Shown: piece after piece, positions 27,106 through 35,238 of the stretch | Position numbering within the stretch: position 1 is the stretch's first letter | Layout of the letters: every line of letters starts with the position of its first letter | Source: Oscillatoriophycideae cyanobacterium NC_groundwater_1537_Pr4_S-0.65um_50_18 | Lineage (GTDB): Bacteria; Cyanobacteriota; Cyanobacteriia; Elainellales; Elainellaceae | Direction: 5' to 3' | DNA: 64,000 nt | Assembly: GCA_016208305.1 (NCBI GenBank) | Contig: JACQYI010000054.1 | Coordinates: 62,001 to 126,000, forward strand | The notes under the pieces: model-generated | Databases searched by the model: none | What the model was told of the DNA's origin: nothing | What the model saw: only the letters and a program-made list of their open reading frames with translations | Program-made: the position numbers and the translations under genes

Positions 27106-28569
27106 ATGGTTCCTCTATTGCAAAAACCGCTCTTGCTTGGCGGGTTAGGTTTAACGGCTGGGGTTTGGTTGCTGGGCAGCGTTGACCCTCACATCATGGG
27201 TTGGGGTGGCAGTGCGGTCTGGGGTGCAGTTGCTCTGGGTTCGGGGCTATGGTGGCTTAACCGAAAGCGCAGGGTCGATCGCCCGCTCTTGCCTTTTACT
27301 CCTGTCGATCGTGCCACTGTAGAAAAAGCACTGGCGGGCGTGGAGGCTCAAATCAGCTATCTTTCCACTGAGCTAAATGCAGACCTGCCTGAGACGGCAG
27401 CCTTAATCCTGCGGCTGCGTCAGCAAGTTGCAGAGTTAGCGACTGAGATAGAGCGCACAACTATCCGCATGGCTTTGGTGGGTGGGCGATCGGTAGGCAA
27501 AACGACGCTGACCCAGCTTTTGAGCGGTGGCGAGTCTCCCACAATTCAATCAGCCGCTACCCATGAAGCTGAGCCAGAATCTTACAAGGCAACTTCCGCG
27601 ATTAAAGAAGCTGAAAATGCTGATTTGGTCTTGTTTCTGACCACAGGAGACATGACAGACTCAGAATTTCAAACCCTTAAGCAACTGCTGAGGCAAAATC
27701 ATCGGATTCTGCTGCTGTTTAATAAGCAAGATCAGCATTTGACCGCCGATCGCCCTGTGATTCTTCAGCAAATTCGCGATCGCATGACGGGTTTGTTGGC
27801 TACGGAAGATGTGATGGCGATCGCAGCCCAGCCTGTTCCCGTAAAGGTTCGTCAACATCAAGCCGACGGAACATTTACAGAACATTTTGAGCAACCTGCT
27901 CCCGACATTGGTGTTTTGCAGCAGCGGCTTCAGCAAGTCTTGGCTAACGAATCGCAACAGCTAATTTTGGCGACCGTTAAGCGACAGGCTCAAGCTTTGA
28001 GCGTTAAGGTGCAAACTGAACTGAATCAAGCGCGTCGTCAGCGTGCGCTCCCTATTCTGGAGCAATATCAGTGGATTGCAGCTGGAGCGGCCTTTGCTAA
28101 CCCGGTTCCTAGCCTTGACCTGTTGGCAACGGCTACAATCAATGCCCAGCTTGTGGTTGATTTGGGAGCTATCTATCAGCAAAAATTCTCTCTCGATCAA
28201 GCGAAAACTGTGATGGCTAACTTGGCAAGCCAGATGGTAAAGCTAGGACTCGTGGAGATGGCGACTCAGGCGATTGCACCCCTGCTCAAGAGTCACGCTC
28301 TGACCTATGTGGCAGGTGGCACCCTACAAGGCATTAGCGCGGCTTACCTGACCCGAATTGCTGGACTGAGCTTAGTCGAGTATTTTGAGGAGCAGAGTTT
28401 TAGCGCTGGTTCAGAAGCACCTTTCCAGATTGATGGCCTAGTTCAAAAACTAAAAGCGGTCTTTGACGCAAATCAGCGATCAGATTTTTTGCAATTGTTA
28501 GTCAAGCAAAGTGTGAGCCGATTAAGTCCAGGTTCCACTGTCCCGGCTATAATTAGCCATGCTGCCTAG
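27106..28569 (+). CDS. Degenerate GTPase-like membrane protein with DUF697 domain
   Basis: A 487-residue paralogue of the protein at 2.3-3.8 kb, with the same layout: two N-terminal hydrophobic segments, P-loop domain, then DUF697 (QYQWIAAGAAFANPVPSLD, AYLTRIAGLSLVEYFEE). The P-loop GGRSVGKTT and the G4 motif NKQD are kept. The stretch that carries the switch regions and DTPG in the paralogue is replaced by a much shorter, unrelated segment (THEAEPESYKATSAIKEAEN). It may still bind nucleotide but lacks the G3 motif needed for normal GTP hydrolysis. The reading frame is intact with no stop or shift, so this is a diverged protein, not a pseudogene. Confidence 0.82.
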   Translation: MVPLLQKPLLLGGLGLTAGVWLLGSVDPHIMGWGGSAVWGAVALGSGLWWLNRKRRVDRPLLPFTPVDRATVEKALAGVEAQISYLSTELNADLPETAALILRLRQQVAELATEIERTTIRMALVGGRSVGKTTLTQLLSGGESPTIQSAATHEAEPESYKATSAIKEAENADLVLFLTTGDMTDSEFQTLKQLLRQNHRILLLFNKQDQHLTADRPVILQQIRDRMTGLLATEDVMAIAAQPVPVKVRQHQADGTFTEHFEQPAPDIGVLQQRLQQVLANESQQLILATVKRQAQALSVKVQTELNQARRQRALPILEQYQWIAAGAAFANPVPSLDLLATATINAQLVVDLGAIYQQKFSLDQAKTVMANLASQMVKLGLVEMATQAIAPLLKSHALTYVAGGTLQGISAAYLTRIAGLSLVEYFEEQSFSAGSEAPFQIDGLVQKLKAVFDANQRSDFLQLLVKQSVSRLSPGSTVPAIISHAA

Positions 28570-28984
28570 AAAATAACTCAGGATTGCAAATTGAGGAACT
28601 TGTAATAATTTTGGGCAGTGCCGCACTGCCCAAAATTATGGGATTTTTATTTAATTCATGAGCCTAAGGACGCTGTAGAGGAGCTGCCGAAAGACTTGAC
28701 AGAGTGGTTGCTCGTCGGTGGCAAGCTAGAGTTTTTGGCTCAGGAGCAGCTACTTTAGCCTTTGTAAGGCTATTGGCACGCCACGCTCAATAGCCGAGAT
28801 CCTTCTTTAGCAATGGCGAGAGCTAATCGGTTAGAGTCGATCTTCTGCAAAAGAGAAGCTTTTTATTTAACATCCTCCTGGGAAATATTAATTATTGATG
28901 CAATTCATATCTAATGGATGTCTTTCTTTGGTAGAAATTCACCTAGATTTGAATTTACCGACAGGTTATCAAGGAGAGATCTTA
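28570..28984. other. Intergenic region upstream of psaK
   Basis: Contains the 28605-28639 palindrome, then about 340 bases including the expected psaK promoter. No HLR1-type element could be identified with confidence. Confidence 0.45.
28605..28639. repeat. Perfect 16-bp palindrome with 3-nt loop
   Basis: Arms 28605-28620 and 28624-28639 are exact complements (core TTGGGCAGTG-CCG-CACTGCCCAA). It begins 35 bases after the GTPase-like gene and probably ends its transcript. Confidence 0.75.
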
Positions 28985-29245
28985 GTGTATACCTCAGCTT
29001 TACTTGCAGTTGTCCCTAATACTCCATCATGGAGTCCTACAGTCGGTTTCATCATGATCGCCTGCAACATTTTGGCGATCGCTATTGGCAAATTGACAAT
29101 TCAAAAACCCAGCGAAGGGCCTGCTTTGCCTTCCTCCAATCTATTTGGTGGTTTAGGTTTGGGCGCTTTACTAGGAACTACAGCCTTTGGACATGTGCTA
29201 GGAACTGGCGTGATCTTGGGACTGTCTAACCTAGGTGTTATCTAG
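28985..29245 (+). CDS. psaK: Photosystem I reaction centre subunit PsaK
   Basis: An 86-residue two-helix subunit at the edge of photosystem I. SWSPTVGFIMIACNILAIAIG is the first membrane helix and GLGALLGTTAFGHVLGTGVI the second, both matching PsaK. The start is the GTG at 28985, preceded by AAGGAGAG at ideal distance. Upstream codons in the same frame (to 28895) would add a non-homologous extension. PsaK variants help attach IsiA or phycobilisome-derived energy transfer under light changes; which PsaK type this is cannot be settled from sequence alone. Confidence 0.93.
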   Translation: MYTSALLAVVPNTPSWSPTVGFIMIACNILAIAIGKLTIQKPSEGPALPSSNLFGGLGLGALLGTTAFGHVLGTGVILGLSNLGVI

Positions 29246-29673
29246 AGCAATGGTGCTTAATGCGCTGTCATTTTTCATTTAGGGTTGTTCCATAAGTGAA
29301 ATCAGAGTTGAAGAATGATTACGCCTTGCTCCATACGGTATAGCAATCTCACAGCCTCAATTGAAAATTCACCACTGGCTTCAGGGATTTCATCCTTGGA
29401 GTAAGGCTATGCCAGAAGCTGGCTTTTTGCGCGAAAAGTCAGCTTCTAGCATTCTCTAAAAAAACGCCAAATTATTTTGTGAGCTGTCTTAAAACTTTTA
29501 AGAGAGGAAGTTTTAACAAGAGAGCTAAATACCTCCAGAGATAGGCTAACTAGAATATAAATACTGATTTGGGCGTAAACTTCCGCAAGAGCTAGGGAGC
29601 ATGTTGCCAACTTCTTTGAACTTATGTTAAATTTATTTGCACAAGGTTGATTTTAAGCGAGGTATGAGCAGTC
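29246..29673. other. Intergenic region psaK to hli gene
   Basis: Holds an extended imperfect hairpin at 29409-29455 (GCCAGAAGCTG ... CAGCTTCTAGC with inner TTTT/AAAA pairing), which might end psaK transcripts. The hli promoter is expected in the 29.55-29.65 kb part. Confidence 0.45.
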
Positions 29674-29817
29674 ATGGAAAACCAACAAACTAAATTCGGC
29701 TTCACTCAGTTTGCTGAAACTTGGAACGGTCGTTTGGCAATGATGGGATTTGTGATCGGTTTAGCCACTGAGTTTTTGACAGGTCAAGGTATTCTGTCTC
29801 AGATCGGTTTGATGTAA
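29674..29817 (+). CDS. High-light-inducible one-helix protein (HLIP/SCP)
   Basis: A 47-residue protein, MENQQTKFGFTQFAETWNGR onward. It carries the chlorophyll-binding ExxNGRxAMMGF motif (ETWNGRLAMMGF) and a single membrane helix (MGFVIGLATEFLTG). HLIPs bind chlorophyll and carotenoid and protect photosystem or chlorophyll-synthesis complexes under excess light. Their genes are usually induced by high light. GAGG lies twelve bases upstream of the ATG, and a strong terminator follows, so this is a compact single-gene transcript. It lies 430 bases after psaK on the same strand. Confidence 0.94.
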   Translation: MENQQTKFGFTQFAETWNGRLAMMGFVIGLATEFLTGQGILSQIGLM

Positions 29818-30207
29818 CTCTCAATACTCTAATTTAAGACTTCAATTAGGAAGGGTGTAGCTTGCTGCACCCTTCCTAATTTCTATAGCGTTGTCGTTAA
29901 ACTATCAGTAAAGATAGTCCAAGCACGTTAAGACAATTCATACTTAAGCAGCCGAGACTCATTAAATAGAACGCCTGTGTAGGGTGGTCGGGGCACTTAG
30001 CTTGAGCTTGCTTCCCGCAGGGTAACTCAACGCCTGCATGGGTTAGGCGATCGCTAACCCATCTACAATTAATCCCGTTCCCCTAGTTAATACCTATGAA
30101 TTAAGTAATACCTATGGATTAAGTAGGGGCGCTACTTCACTTTAATGTCCTAACCTTGTCAATTCCTCACTTTCTGTCAACTGATTTGAGGTAAAAGACA
30201 CAAGACA
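29818..30207. other. Intergenic region after the hli gene
   Basis: Contains the hli terminator (29845-29880) and about 300 bases between it and the convergent polysaccharide cluster. A short direct repeat TACCTATG(A/G)ATTAAGTA occurs at about 30092-30125. No gene seen. Confidence 0.45.
29845..29880 (+). terminator. Terminator hairpin of the hli gene
   Basis: Perfect 13-bp stem ATTAGGAAGGGTG/CACCCTTCCTAAT with a 10-base loop, followed by TTTCT. Confidence 0.8.
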
Positions 30208-31629
30208 TTAGGAGACAGTGCTTTCAGCTTCCTCGGTTTGCCATCGACCCCGCTGCAATATTCTTCGGCTGCTTCTATCCAGTTCTCTCGGCCTTAGCGC
30301 TAAAGTCGCAATTCCTCCACAGGCCAGGATGTAGATGGGATTAATCATCGCATTGAGAATGCAATCTACCATGTATAGCGTGATGATTACACTCAGTGCT
30401 GCTGCTGCAGCAACCTTACGGTTTAGCCAGAGACTAGCTGGATAACGGTTGACGATAATAGCCAAAATCGGTGAAAGCATAGAAGCGAAACAGCTAATTA
30501 ATCCGACTATGCCATATTGGCCAAGCGCTATAACCCAGAGACTATCTTGGACAGTTGTGGTGCCAAATTCATCCAAGACAACCCTAGAACGACTCCAACC
30601 TGCCCAACCAAAAATAAATCTTTCTCTAGCATGGTCAACCAGTATTTCCTCGTTATTCAGCCTAAATTCGTAAGACTGGATGCGTTCTGGAGGGAATATG
30701 CCAGATAAATAATCAATAAACTGGTCAGAAGAATAGGTTTCAGTCCCTGCATTTATGTATAGATAAACGACTATACCTGCGACGATCACAAAAATTGGGA
30801 ATGCTGTACGAAATTGCTTAGCAATAAACAAAGTTCCCACGCCCACGATGAGTAGAGAGTAGGCACCATAGGACTTTAGCAAAGCAAATGTCAAGACTAA
30901 AGCAGTAACTAGCCAGGGCATAGGGATATTCCATATCTGCTTGACTGCACCCGACTGCCAAAACCACATCCCAATTAAAGTAGCCGCCATCATAAAGGCT
31001 GATACCATTAACCCCGTTTCCATGAATACGTTGGGTCTATATCCTCCATCTCGTATCATCTGAGCGAATGAGTGAGGAAAGTCGCCGTAGACAATCTTAT
31101 GCAGTTGGGGACTAGCTCGCACCTCAATTAGACACAGGGGCACATATACCAATCCGCCTATAAATATGCCCATAGCCAACTGCCGCAATCCTTCAAGCGT
31201 ATTGAAGTAAATACGGCCTAAGAAATAAGGCACGCCCCAAACCATCGTTTGATCTAGGAATGCTGCAAAGCCATCGTAAGGCCCCAAGTCATTGGTCATG
31301 GATGAAATAAACGGGCAAAAGCACCAAATTGCCATGGGTATATCTAGCCAGCTGAACTTAAAGGTGCGGAAACGACCCACGTCAAATATGAAAGTGGCTA
31401 GTAGGATGCCATAGCAGGTTGCCGATATTTTGTCGTAGTCTGGAATGCCGGGAAGCACTAGCTCTGCTTGCGGTAAAAACAACCATGCGGCAAGAAAACT
31501 AATAATGACCGCTTTTCTAGCGGGAAAACGAGAAAACAGGTAGAGGACTGCGGGAATCCAAAGAAACATGACTATGGGAACAGTAATAGCCACATACCCT
31601 GCTGGATTATTAGGAAGCGTAAATCCCAT
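30208..31629 (-). CDS. Wzy/O-antigen ligase-like polysaccharide membrane protein
   Basis: A 473-residue integral membrane protein with about ten hydrophobic segments and a larger loop (roughly residues 300-345: FPPERIQSYEFRLNNEEILV, HARERFIFGWAGWSRSR). This layout fits O-antigen polymerases and ligases, which join or transfer lipid-linked sugar units on the periplasmic face. It is the last gene of a minus-strand surface-polysaccharide cluster that includes a flippase and two glycosyltransferases. Polymerase (Wzy) and ligase (WaaL) cannot be told apart from sequence. Confidence 0.78.
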   Translation of the reverse strand: MGFTLPNNPAGYVAITVPIVMFLWIPAVLYLFSRFPARKAVIISFLAAWLFLPQAELVLPGIPDYDKISATCYGILLATFIFDVGRFRTFKFSWLDIPMAIWCFCPFISSMTNDLGPYDGFAAFLDQTMVWGVPYFLGRIYFNTLEGLRQLAMGIFIGGLVYVPLCLIEVRASPQLHKIVYGDFPHSFAQMIRDGGYRPNVFMETGLMVSAFMMAATLIGMWFWQSGAVKQIWNIPMPWLVTALVLTFALLKSYGAYSLLIVGVGTLFIAKQFRTAFPIFVIVAGIVVYLYINAGTETYSSDQFIDYLSGIFPPERIQSYEFRLNNEEILVDHARERFIFGWAGWSRSRVVLDEFGTTTVQDSLWVIALGQYGIVGLISCFASMLSPILAIIVNRYPASLWLNRKVAAAAALSVIITLYMVDCILNAMINPIYILACGGIATLALRPRELDRSSRRILQRGRWQTEEAESTVS

Positions 31630-31858
31630 AGCGACCTCTCTGCAACAGTTAAACTCATCTAAAAACCAAGCATCTATTCCGCTTAGTCATCTCATCCTCA
31701 TTTCTAAACTATTGATAGAAACTCTGTTTGAGTAAGGGAAGATCGACCTAGTATAAAAACCGCTCTGTACTGCCGTTATGCTATGAATTTTGCAAATCAG
31801 CCCCTTCGCATAATTTATCCATAAGAGCTGACTCCGTAGCCCCCTTCTAAAACATAGC

Positions 31859-32674
31859 CTAGCTTTTAGTCATAGGTAGAATTAATTTTTTAATGGATGC
31901 TTTAACGCGAGAGCCGATCGGCTTCTTTTCAAGATTGAGCGTTTCACCGGGTCGAGCACGGAACAGAGTTGAGTGTCCAGATGTGCTTTTCCGAATTTCT
32001 GAGGCTGGACGACCGTTACTGTAGTAATAGAGTGCCAAAGACTTCCGAGTTTCACCTTCGGGACAAGTCAGAGGTTCGGGATGTCCGTGGAACGAAAAAT
32101 CAGTGGTTGTAAAGACCACGCAACGATTAAAGATAGGCAGTATTTTTTTGCTGCACTGCGTTACGTCCTTGTCCCAAAGTTCCAAATGCCCACCATATGC
32201 TTCTTCCCAATCTTTATTGAGGTATACCAGTAGATTGAGGCGGCGATCGAGGCGCAGTCGATCATTGCGGTTAAAGTCAACATGCATTTTTAGAAAGCCA
32301 CCTGGCTCAATCTGGTGCAGCCCACCGCCTTCAAAATGAGGATCAGGGATCAGTCCATCGACTCCTGTTAGGCGCTCTAGAAAAGTGATGAAAGTGGAAG
32401 AATTAAGCTGGTACAGCAAAAAACGAGTCATTTCTCCCATCTGGAGTTCAGACTTTGAAGCCAATTTTTTTTCAGCGGCTGCATCGAACTTTTGCCATTC
32501 GATTGCCCCTGCCCTTGGAAACTCGCCTAAGATTGAATCTAGAAGGGCTTCTGGCAGAAAGTTGTCAATCACAACATGGGGAAAAGGTTTCGCAACCTTG
32601 TAGGCTTCACCATGTTTGTCAACTAAATTGTTTAAGTAATCTGGGTCAAGATAATATACTGAACTTAGCTTCAT
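31859..32674 (-). CDS. 2-oxoglutarate/Fe(II)-dependent oxygenase
   Basis: A 271-residue protein with the double-stranded beta-helix iron site: HxD in FLKMHVDFNRNDRL (H about residue 130), the distal histidine in DFSFHGHPEPL and the 2-oxoglutarate-binding arginine in GETRKSLALYYYS. It most resembles the prolyl-4-hydroxylase-like group. The start at 32674 has a strong ribosome binding site (GGAGG five bases upstream). It is embedded between glycosyltransferase and Wzy-like genes, so it may modify a sugar, a lipid carrier or a surface protein. The substrate is unknown. Confidence 0.88.
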   Translation of the reverse strand: MKLSSVYYLDPDYLNNLVDKHGEAYKVAKPFPHVVIDNFLPEALLDSILGEFPRAGAIEWQKFDAAAEKKLASKSELQMGEMTRFLLYQLNSSTFITFLERLTGVDGLIPDPHFEGGGLHQIEPGGFLKMHVDFNRNDRLRLDRRLNLLVYLNKDWEEAYGGHLELWDKDVTQCSKKILPIFNRCVVFTTTDFSFHGHPEPLTCPEGETRKSLALYYYSNGRPASEIRKSTSGHSTLFRARPGETLNLEKKPIGSRVKASIKKLILPMTKS

Positions 32675-32981
32675 ATTCGCCTCCTAGTCTATTTCTTCAG
32701 TTACCTTGAACGTTTAGCCTATCTATCCGCTTGATTAAAAGTATCTTGGCTTACGATTTATCCTGATAGCTAAATAAAGGGTATCAAACTCCTTTCAGAT
32801 TCCTGGGTCGAAAACAAACGCCTTCATAAAAGCTTCGTTCAAAGAGCAGGAAGATTCTATTTTTGTCAAGGCTGCACATACTCTAAGACGATTGGCTGGC
32901 TCAGCCAAACCAGCACAATCGTTATCAATTGACTACACTGAGGCGATCGCAGGCATCGAGCTAACCCGCTTTCGATCGCTC
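32675..32981. other. Intergenic gap inside the polysaccharide cluster
   Basis: About 300 bases between the GT4 and the oxygenase, with an imperfect inverted repeat CGATTGGCTGG/CCAGCACAATCG near 32890-32922. No gene seen. The oxygenase may have its own promoter here. Confidence 0.4.
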
Positions 32982-34088
32982 CTACTTGCAAATAGCTCCC
33001 TGCTGAGAACGCTCTATGGCAATCTGGAGAGCTGATTCAAAAAGCTTTGTGGCTGCTTCCATCGGGTAGCCTGTTACTTTTGCATAGGCCGTATCAGACA
33101 TGCCCTTCCACTGGTCTTCTGAAAGCTGATAGATTTTAACAATTGCTTTTGCCATGTCTACCGGATCTTCAGGGTTTACCAGTAAACCTGCTCCATTTGA
33201 AAGCAGTTCGGGTGCAGCTCCAGCAGGCGTGCCGATTACGGGAGTTCGACAAGCCATTGCTTCTAAAATAGGGAGACCATATCCTTCAATGCGGCTGCTA
33301 AAAAGCCAAGCATCACACCTAGAATAAATTTGCCTAATCACCTCTTGAGAGGGACTGAAAAAGAATTCGGCGCCCACGGGCAACGGTAAATCAGGTTTAG
33401 GGCGACTGCTGCCGAATGATAAGAGGCGTAAGTTGGGTATCTGCTGAGCGGCGATCGAGAAGGCTTCAAGGGCAATGTCGCATCCTTTCCAGGGAATGCT
33501 AGAGTAGGTCAAACCAACGGTTGGCACCTGCTGCCTGCCGCGCGGAGAAGCATAGAACTGTTTGGTATCGACGCTGTTGGGCACCAGAGAAACATGGTGA
33601 TCATCGTATAGCGTTCCCATCAGGTCTACGAGCCATTGAGCGATCGTAATTTTGTGTAAGGGCAAGCGATAGCTTGCTTCAACCTGCTCTTTAGGCAGAT
33701 AGTCAAAATTTTCATGATGCTGGATGAAGTAAGCCTTTGCGCCTTTACTTTGAGATAGGTTAGCCACCCATTCAGCTGTTTCCCACCAAGTTGCAATGAC
33801 AACATCGGCATCGGGCAGATCATCATCTGTGACAGGCCCAAAGTGATCCGTTAGACGACAGGGAACATCCAGATTGTCAAAGTGAGAGGGACTCTTACTG
33901 CCATCTGACAACCACAACTGCCCTTTCATGAGGGCGCGAGCGCGCTCACGTAGGGTTATCCCACGGCGAGGTCGAGAAACGACCAGAACATCATGACCCT
34001 GTTTATGTAGACATTCGGCATAGGTCGCTACCACGCGATCTCCACCAGTCAGGGCAAAGCCACTTGCCATAACAAACGTAATTTTCAT
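32982..34088 (-). CDS. Glycosyltransferase family 4
   Basis: A GT-B fold transferase of 368 residues. The N-terminal domain opens with MKITFVMASGFALTGGDRVV. The C-terminal domain has the nucleotide-sugar site, with the family E-x7-E in SRIEGYGLPILEAMACRTPV. It would add a sugar with retention of configuration during surface-polysaccharide assembly. ATG 34088 is preferred over one five codons earlier because the protein then begins exactly at the first beta strand. It follows the GT2 gene by about 75 bases. Confidence 0.9.
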   Translation of the reverse strand: MKITFVMASGFALTGGDRVVATYAECLHKQGHDVLVVSRPRRGITLRERARALMKGQLWLSDGSKSPSHFDNLDVPCRLTDHFGPVTDDDLPDADVVIATWWETAEWVANLSQSKGAKAYFIQHHENFDYLPKEQVEASYRLPLHKITIAQWLVDLMGTLYDDHHVSLVPNSVDTKQFYASPRGRQQVPTVGLTYSSIPWKGCDIALEAFSIAAQQIPNLRLLSFGSSRPKPDLPLPVGAEFFFSPSQEVIRQIYSRCDAWLFSSRIEGYGLPILEAMACRTPVIGTPAGAAPELLSNGAGLLVNPEDPVDMAKAIVKIYQLSEDQWKGMSDTAYAKVTGYPMEAATKLFESALQIAIERSQQGAICK

Positions 34089-34164
34089 AGCGATCGGGAA
34101 CACATAATATTCAAAATTCTCCTATCAAACAGCCTAAGTTAAATTGTTGGGTTAACGAGTTTAA

Positions 34165-35130
34165 CTAAACCCTACCTGATATTTTGAGTGTTCTTCGGCA
34201 AGGTTTAACAGCCAAAGCAAACAGGTTTCGCCATGCAGATAGGCTGATAGGTTGAGTCATCATAGAACGTAGACCAAACGCCAGGGCTTTTTGCTTACGC
34301 CCAGCTTGATGCTCTGCCCAGGCGCTCTGAAGAAGCATTCCCTGTACATGAGAGGCTGTGCTGATGCCTGACTTGTCACCAGGTCTGGGAAGCGGAGGAG
34401 GGCAGCCCCGCTGCAAATTATCTTCACCTGTGGTGAGGCGCTGCCGCTGAAACTCAAGAGCAGTTGCATCGTAAAACTCGCGAAGTGTATTGCTTTGAGA
34501 GTGAGTGACAGACTTGGGATGTAAACGGTAGCAATACTCTATCTCGCAAAGATATCCGACTCGGCAGGTTTCGCCCAAGCGCAGCTGAAAATCGATGTCC
34601 TCAAAGCAGTCAAAATATTCGCGACTGTAGCCAGAAGCTTTGACAGCTTCAGCTCTCATGGCAAAAGTGCCGATGTGAGTTCGAGTCTCGCCACTTCTCA
34701 ACTCTTCCGTAATTTCTTGAACATCAGCATCAAGCCCCAAGTTTGCTAGCAATGCGCTTTTAACATCGATTGTTGAAAAGCCACCGCAGACTGCACCAAA
34801 ATCTGGATTCGCCTTCAGCCATCCAACTTGCCGAGTGATGCGCTCAGGGGGGAAGAGATCATCTCCATCACAGCGCATGATGATTTCGCCCTGAGCTGCC
34901 GCATAGGCAACGTTCAGTGCATGTGAAATTCCCTTTTTAGGACCTGGAATAATCCGAATTCTCTCGTCTTGAAATGCAAGTGCCTTTTCGACAGTTTTGT
35001 CTGTGCAGCCATTATCCACAAGAACAATTTCCAGGGGAATTGTACGTTCCTGCAAAATCGAAGCTAGGGTTTCCGAGATATAGGCTTCAGCATTGCGGAC
35101 GGTGATTAAAACACTCACGAGTGGCAACAT
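34165..35130 (-). CDS. Glycosyltransferase family 2
   Basis: A GT-A fold inverting transferase of 321 residues. PLVSVLITVRNAEAYISETL is the nucleotide-binding start, VLVDNGCTDKT follows, and the DxD metal site lies in MRCDGDDLFPPERI. The C-terminal part shows a conserved FDCFEDIDFQLRLG acceptor-site ED motif. There is no membrane segment, so it acts at the cytoplasmic face. It is the second gene of the flippase-led minus-strand cluster. Confidence 0.92.
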   Translation of the reverse strand: MLPLVSVLITVRNAEAYISETLASILQERTIPLEIVLVDNGCTDKTVEKALAFQDERIRIIPGPKKGISHALNVAYAAAQGEIIMRCDGDDLFPPERITRQVGWLKANPDFGAVCGGFSTIDVKSALLANLGLDADVQEITEELRSGETRTHIGTFAMRAEAVKASGYSREYFDCFEDIDFQLRLGETCRVGYLCEIEYCYRLHPKSVTHSQSNTLREFYDATALEFQRQRLTTGEDNLQRGCPPPLPRPGDKSGISTASHVQGMLLQSAWAEHQAGRKQKALAFGLRSMMTQPISLSAWRNLFALAVKPCRRTLKISGRV

Positions 35131-35238
35131 ATTTTTCTCGTTTACTTTGCTAATTTTTTGTACAGCTTTCCCACAATAGATGCATCAAATAACAGTTCAC
35201 TCACACGACGAGCGAACGATGGGTTAAAGACCCAACTC

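Noticed and set aside
28895-28984. Longer psaK product starting at 28895
   Set aside because: The extra 30 residues have no PsaK similarity, and a strong ribosome binding site precedes GTG 28985.
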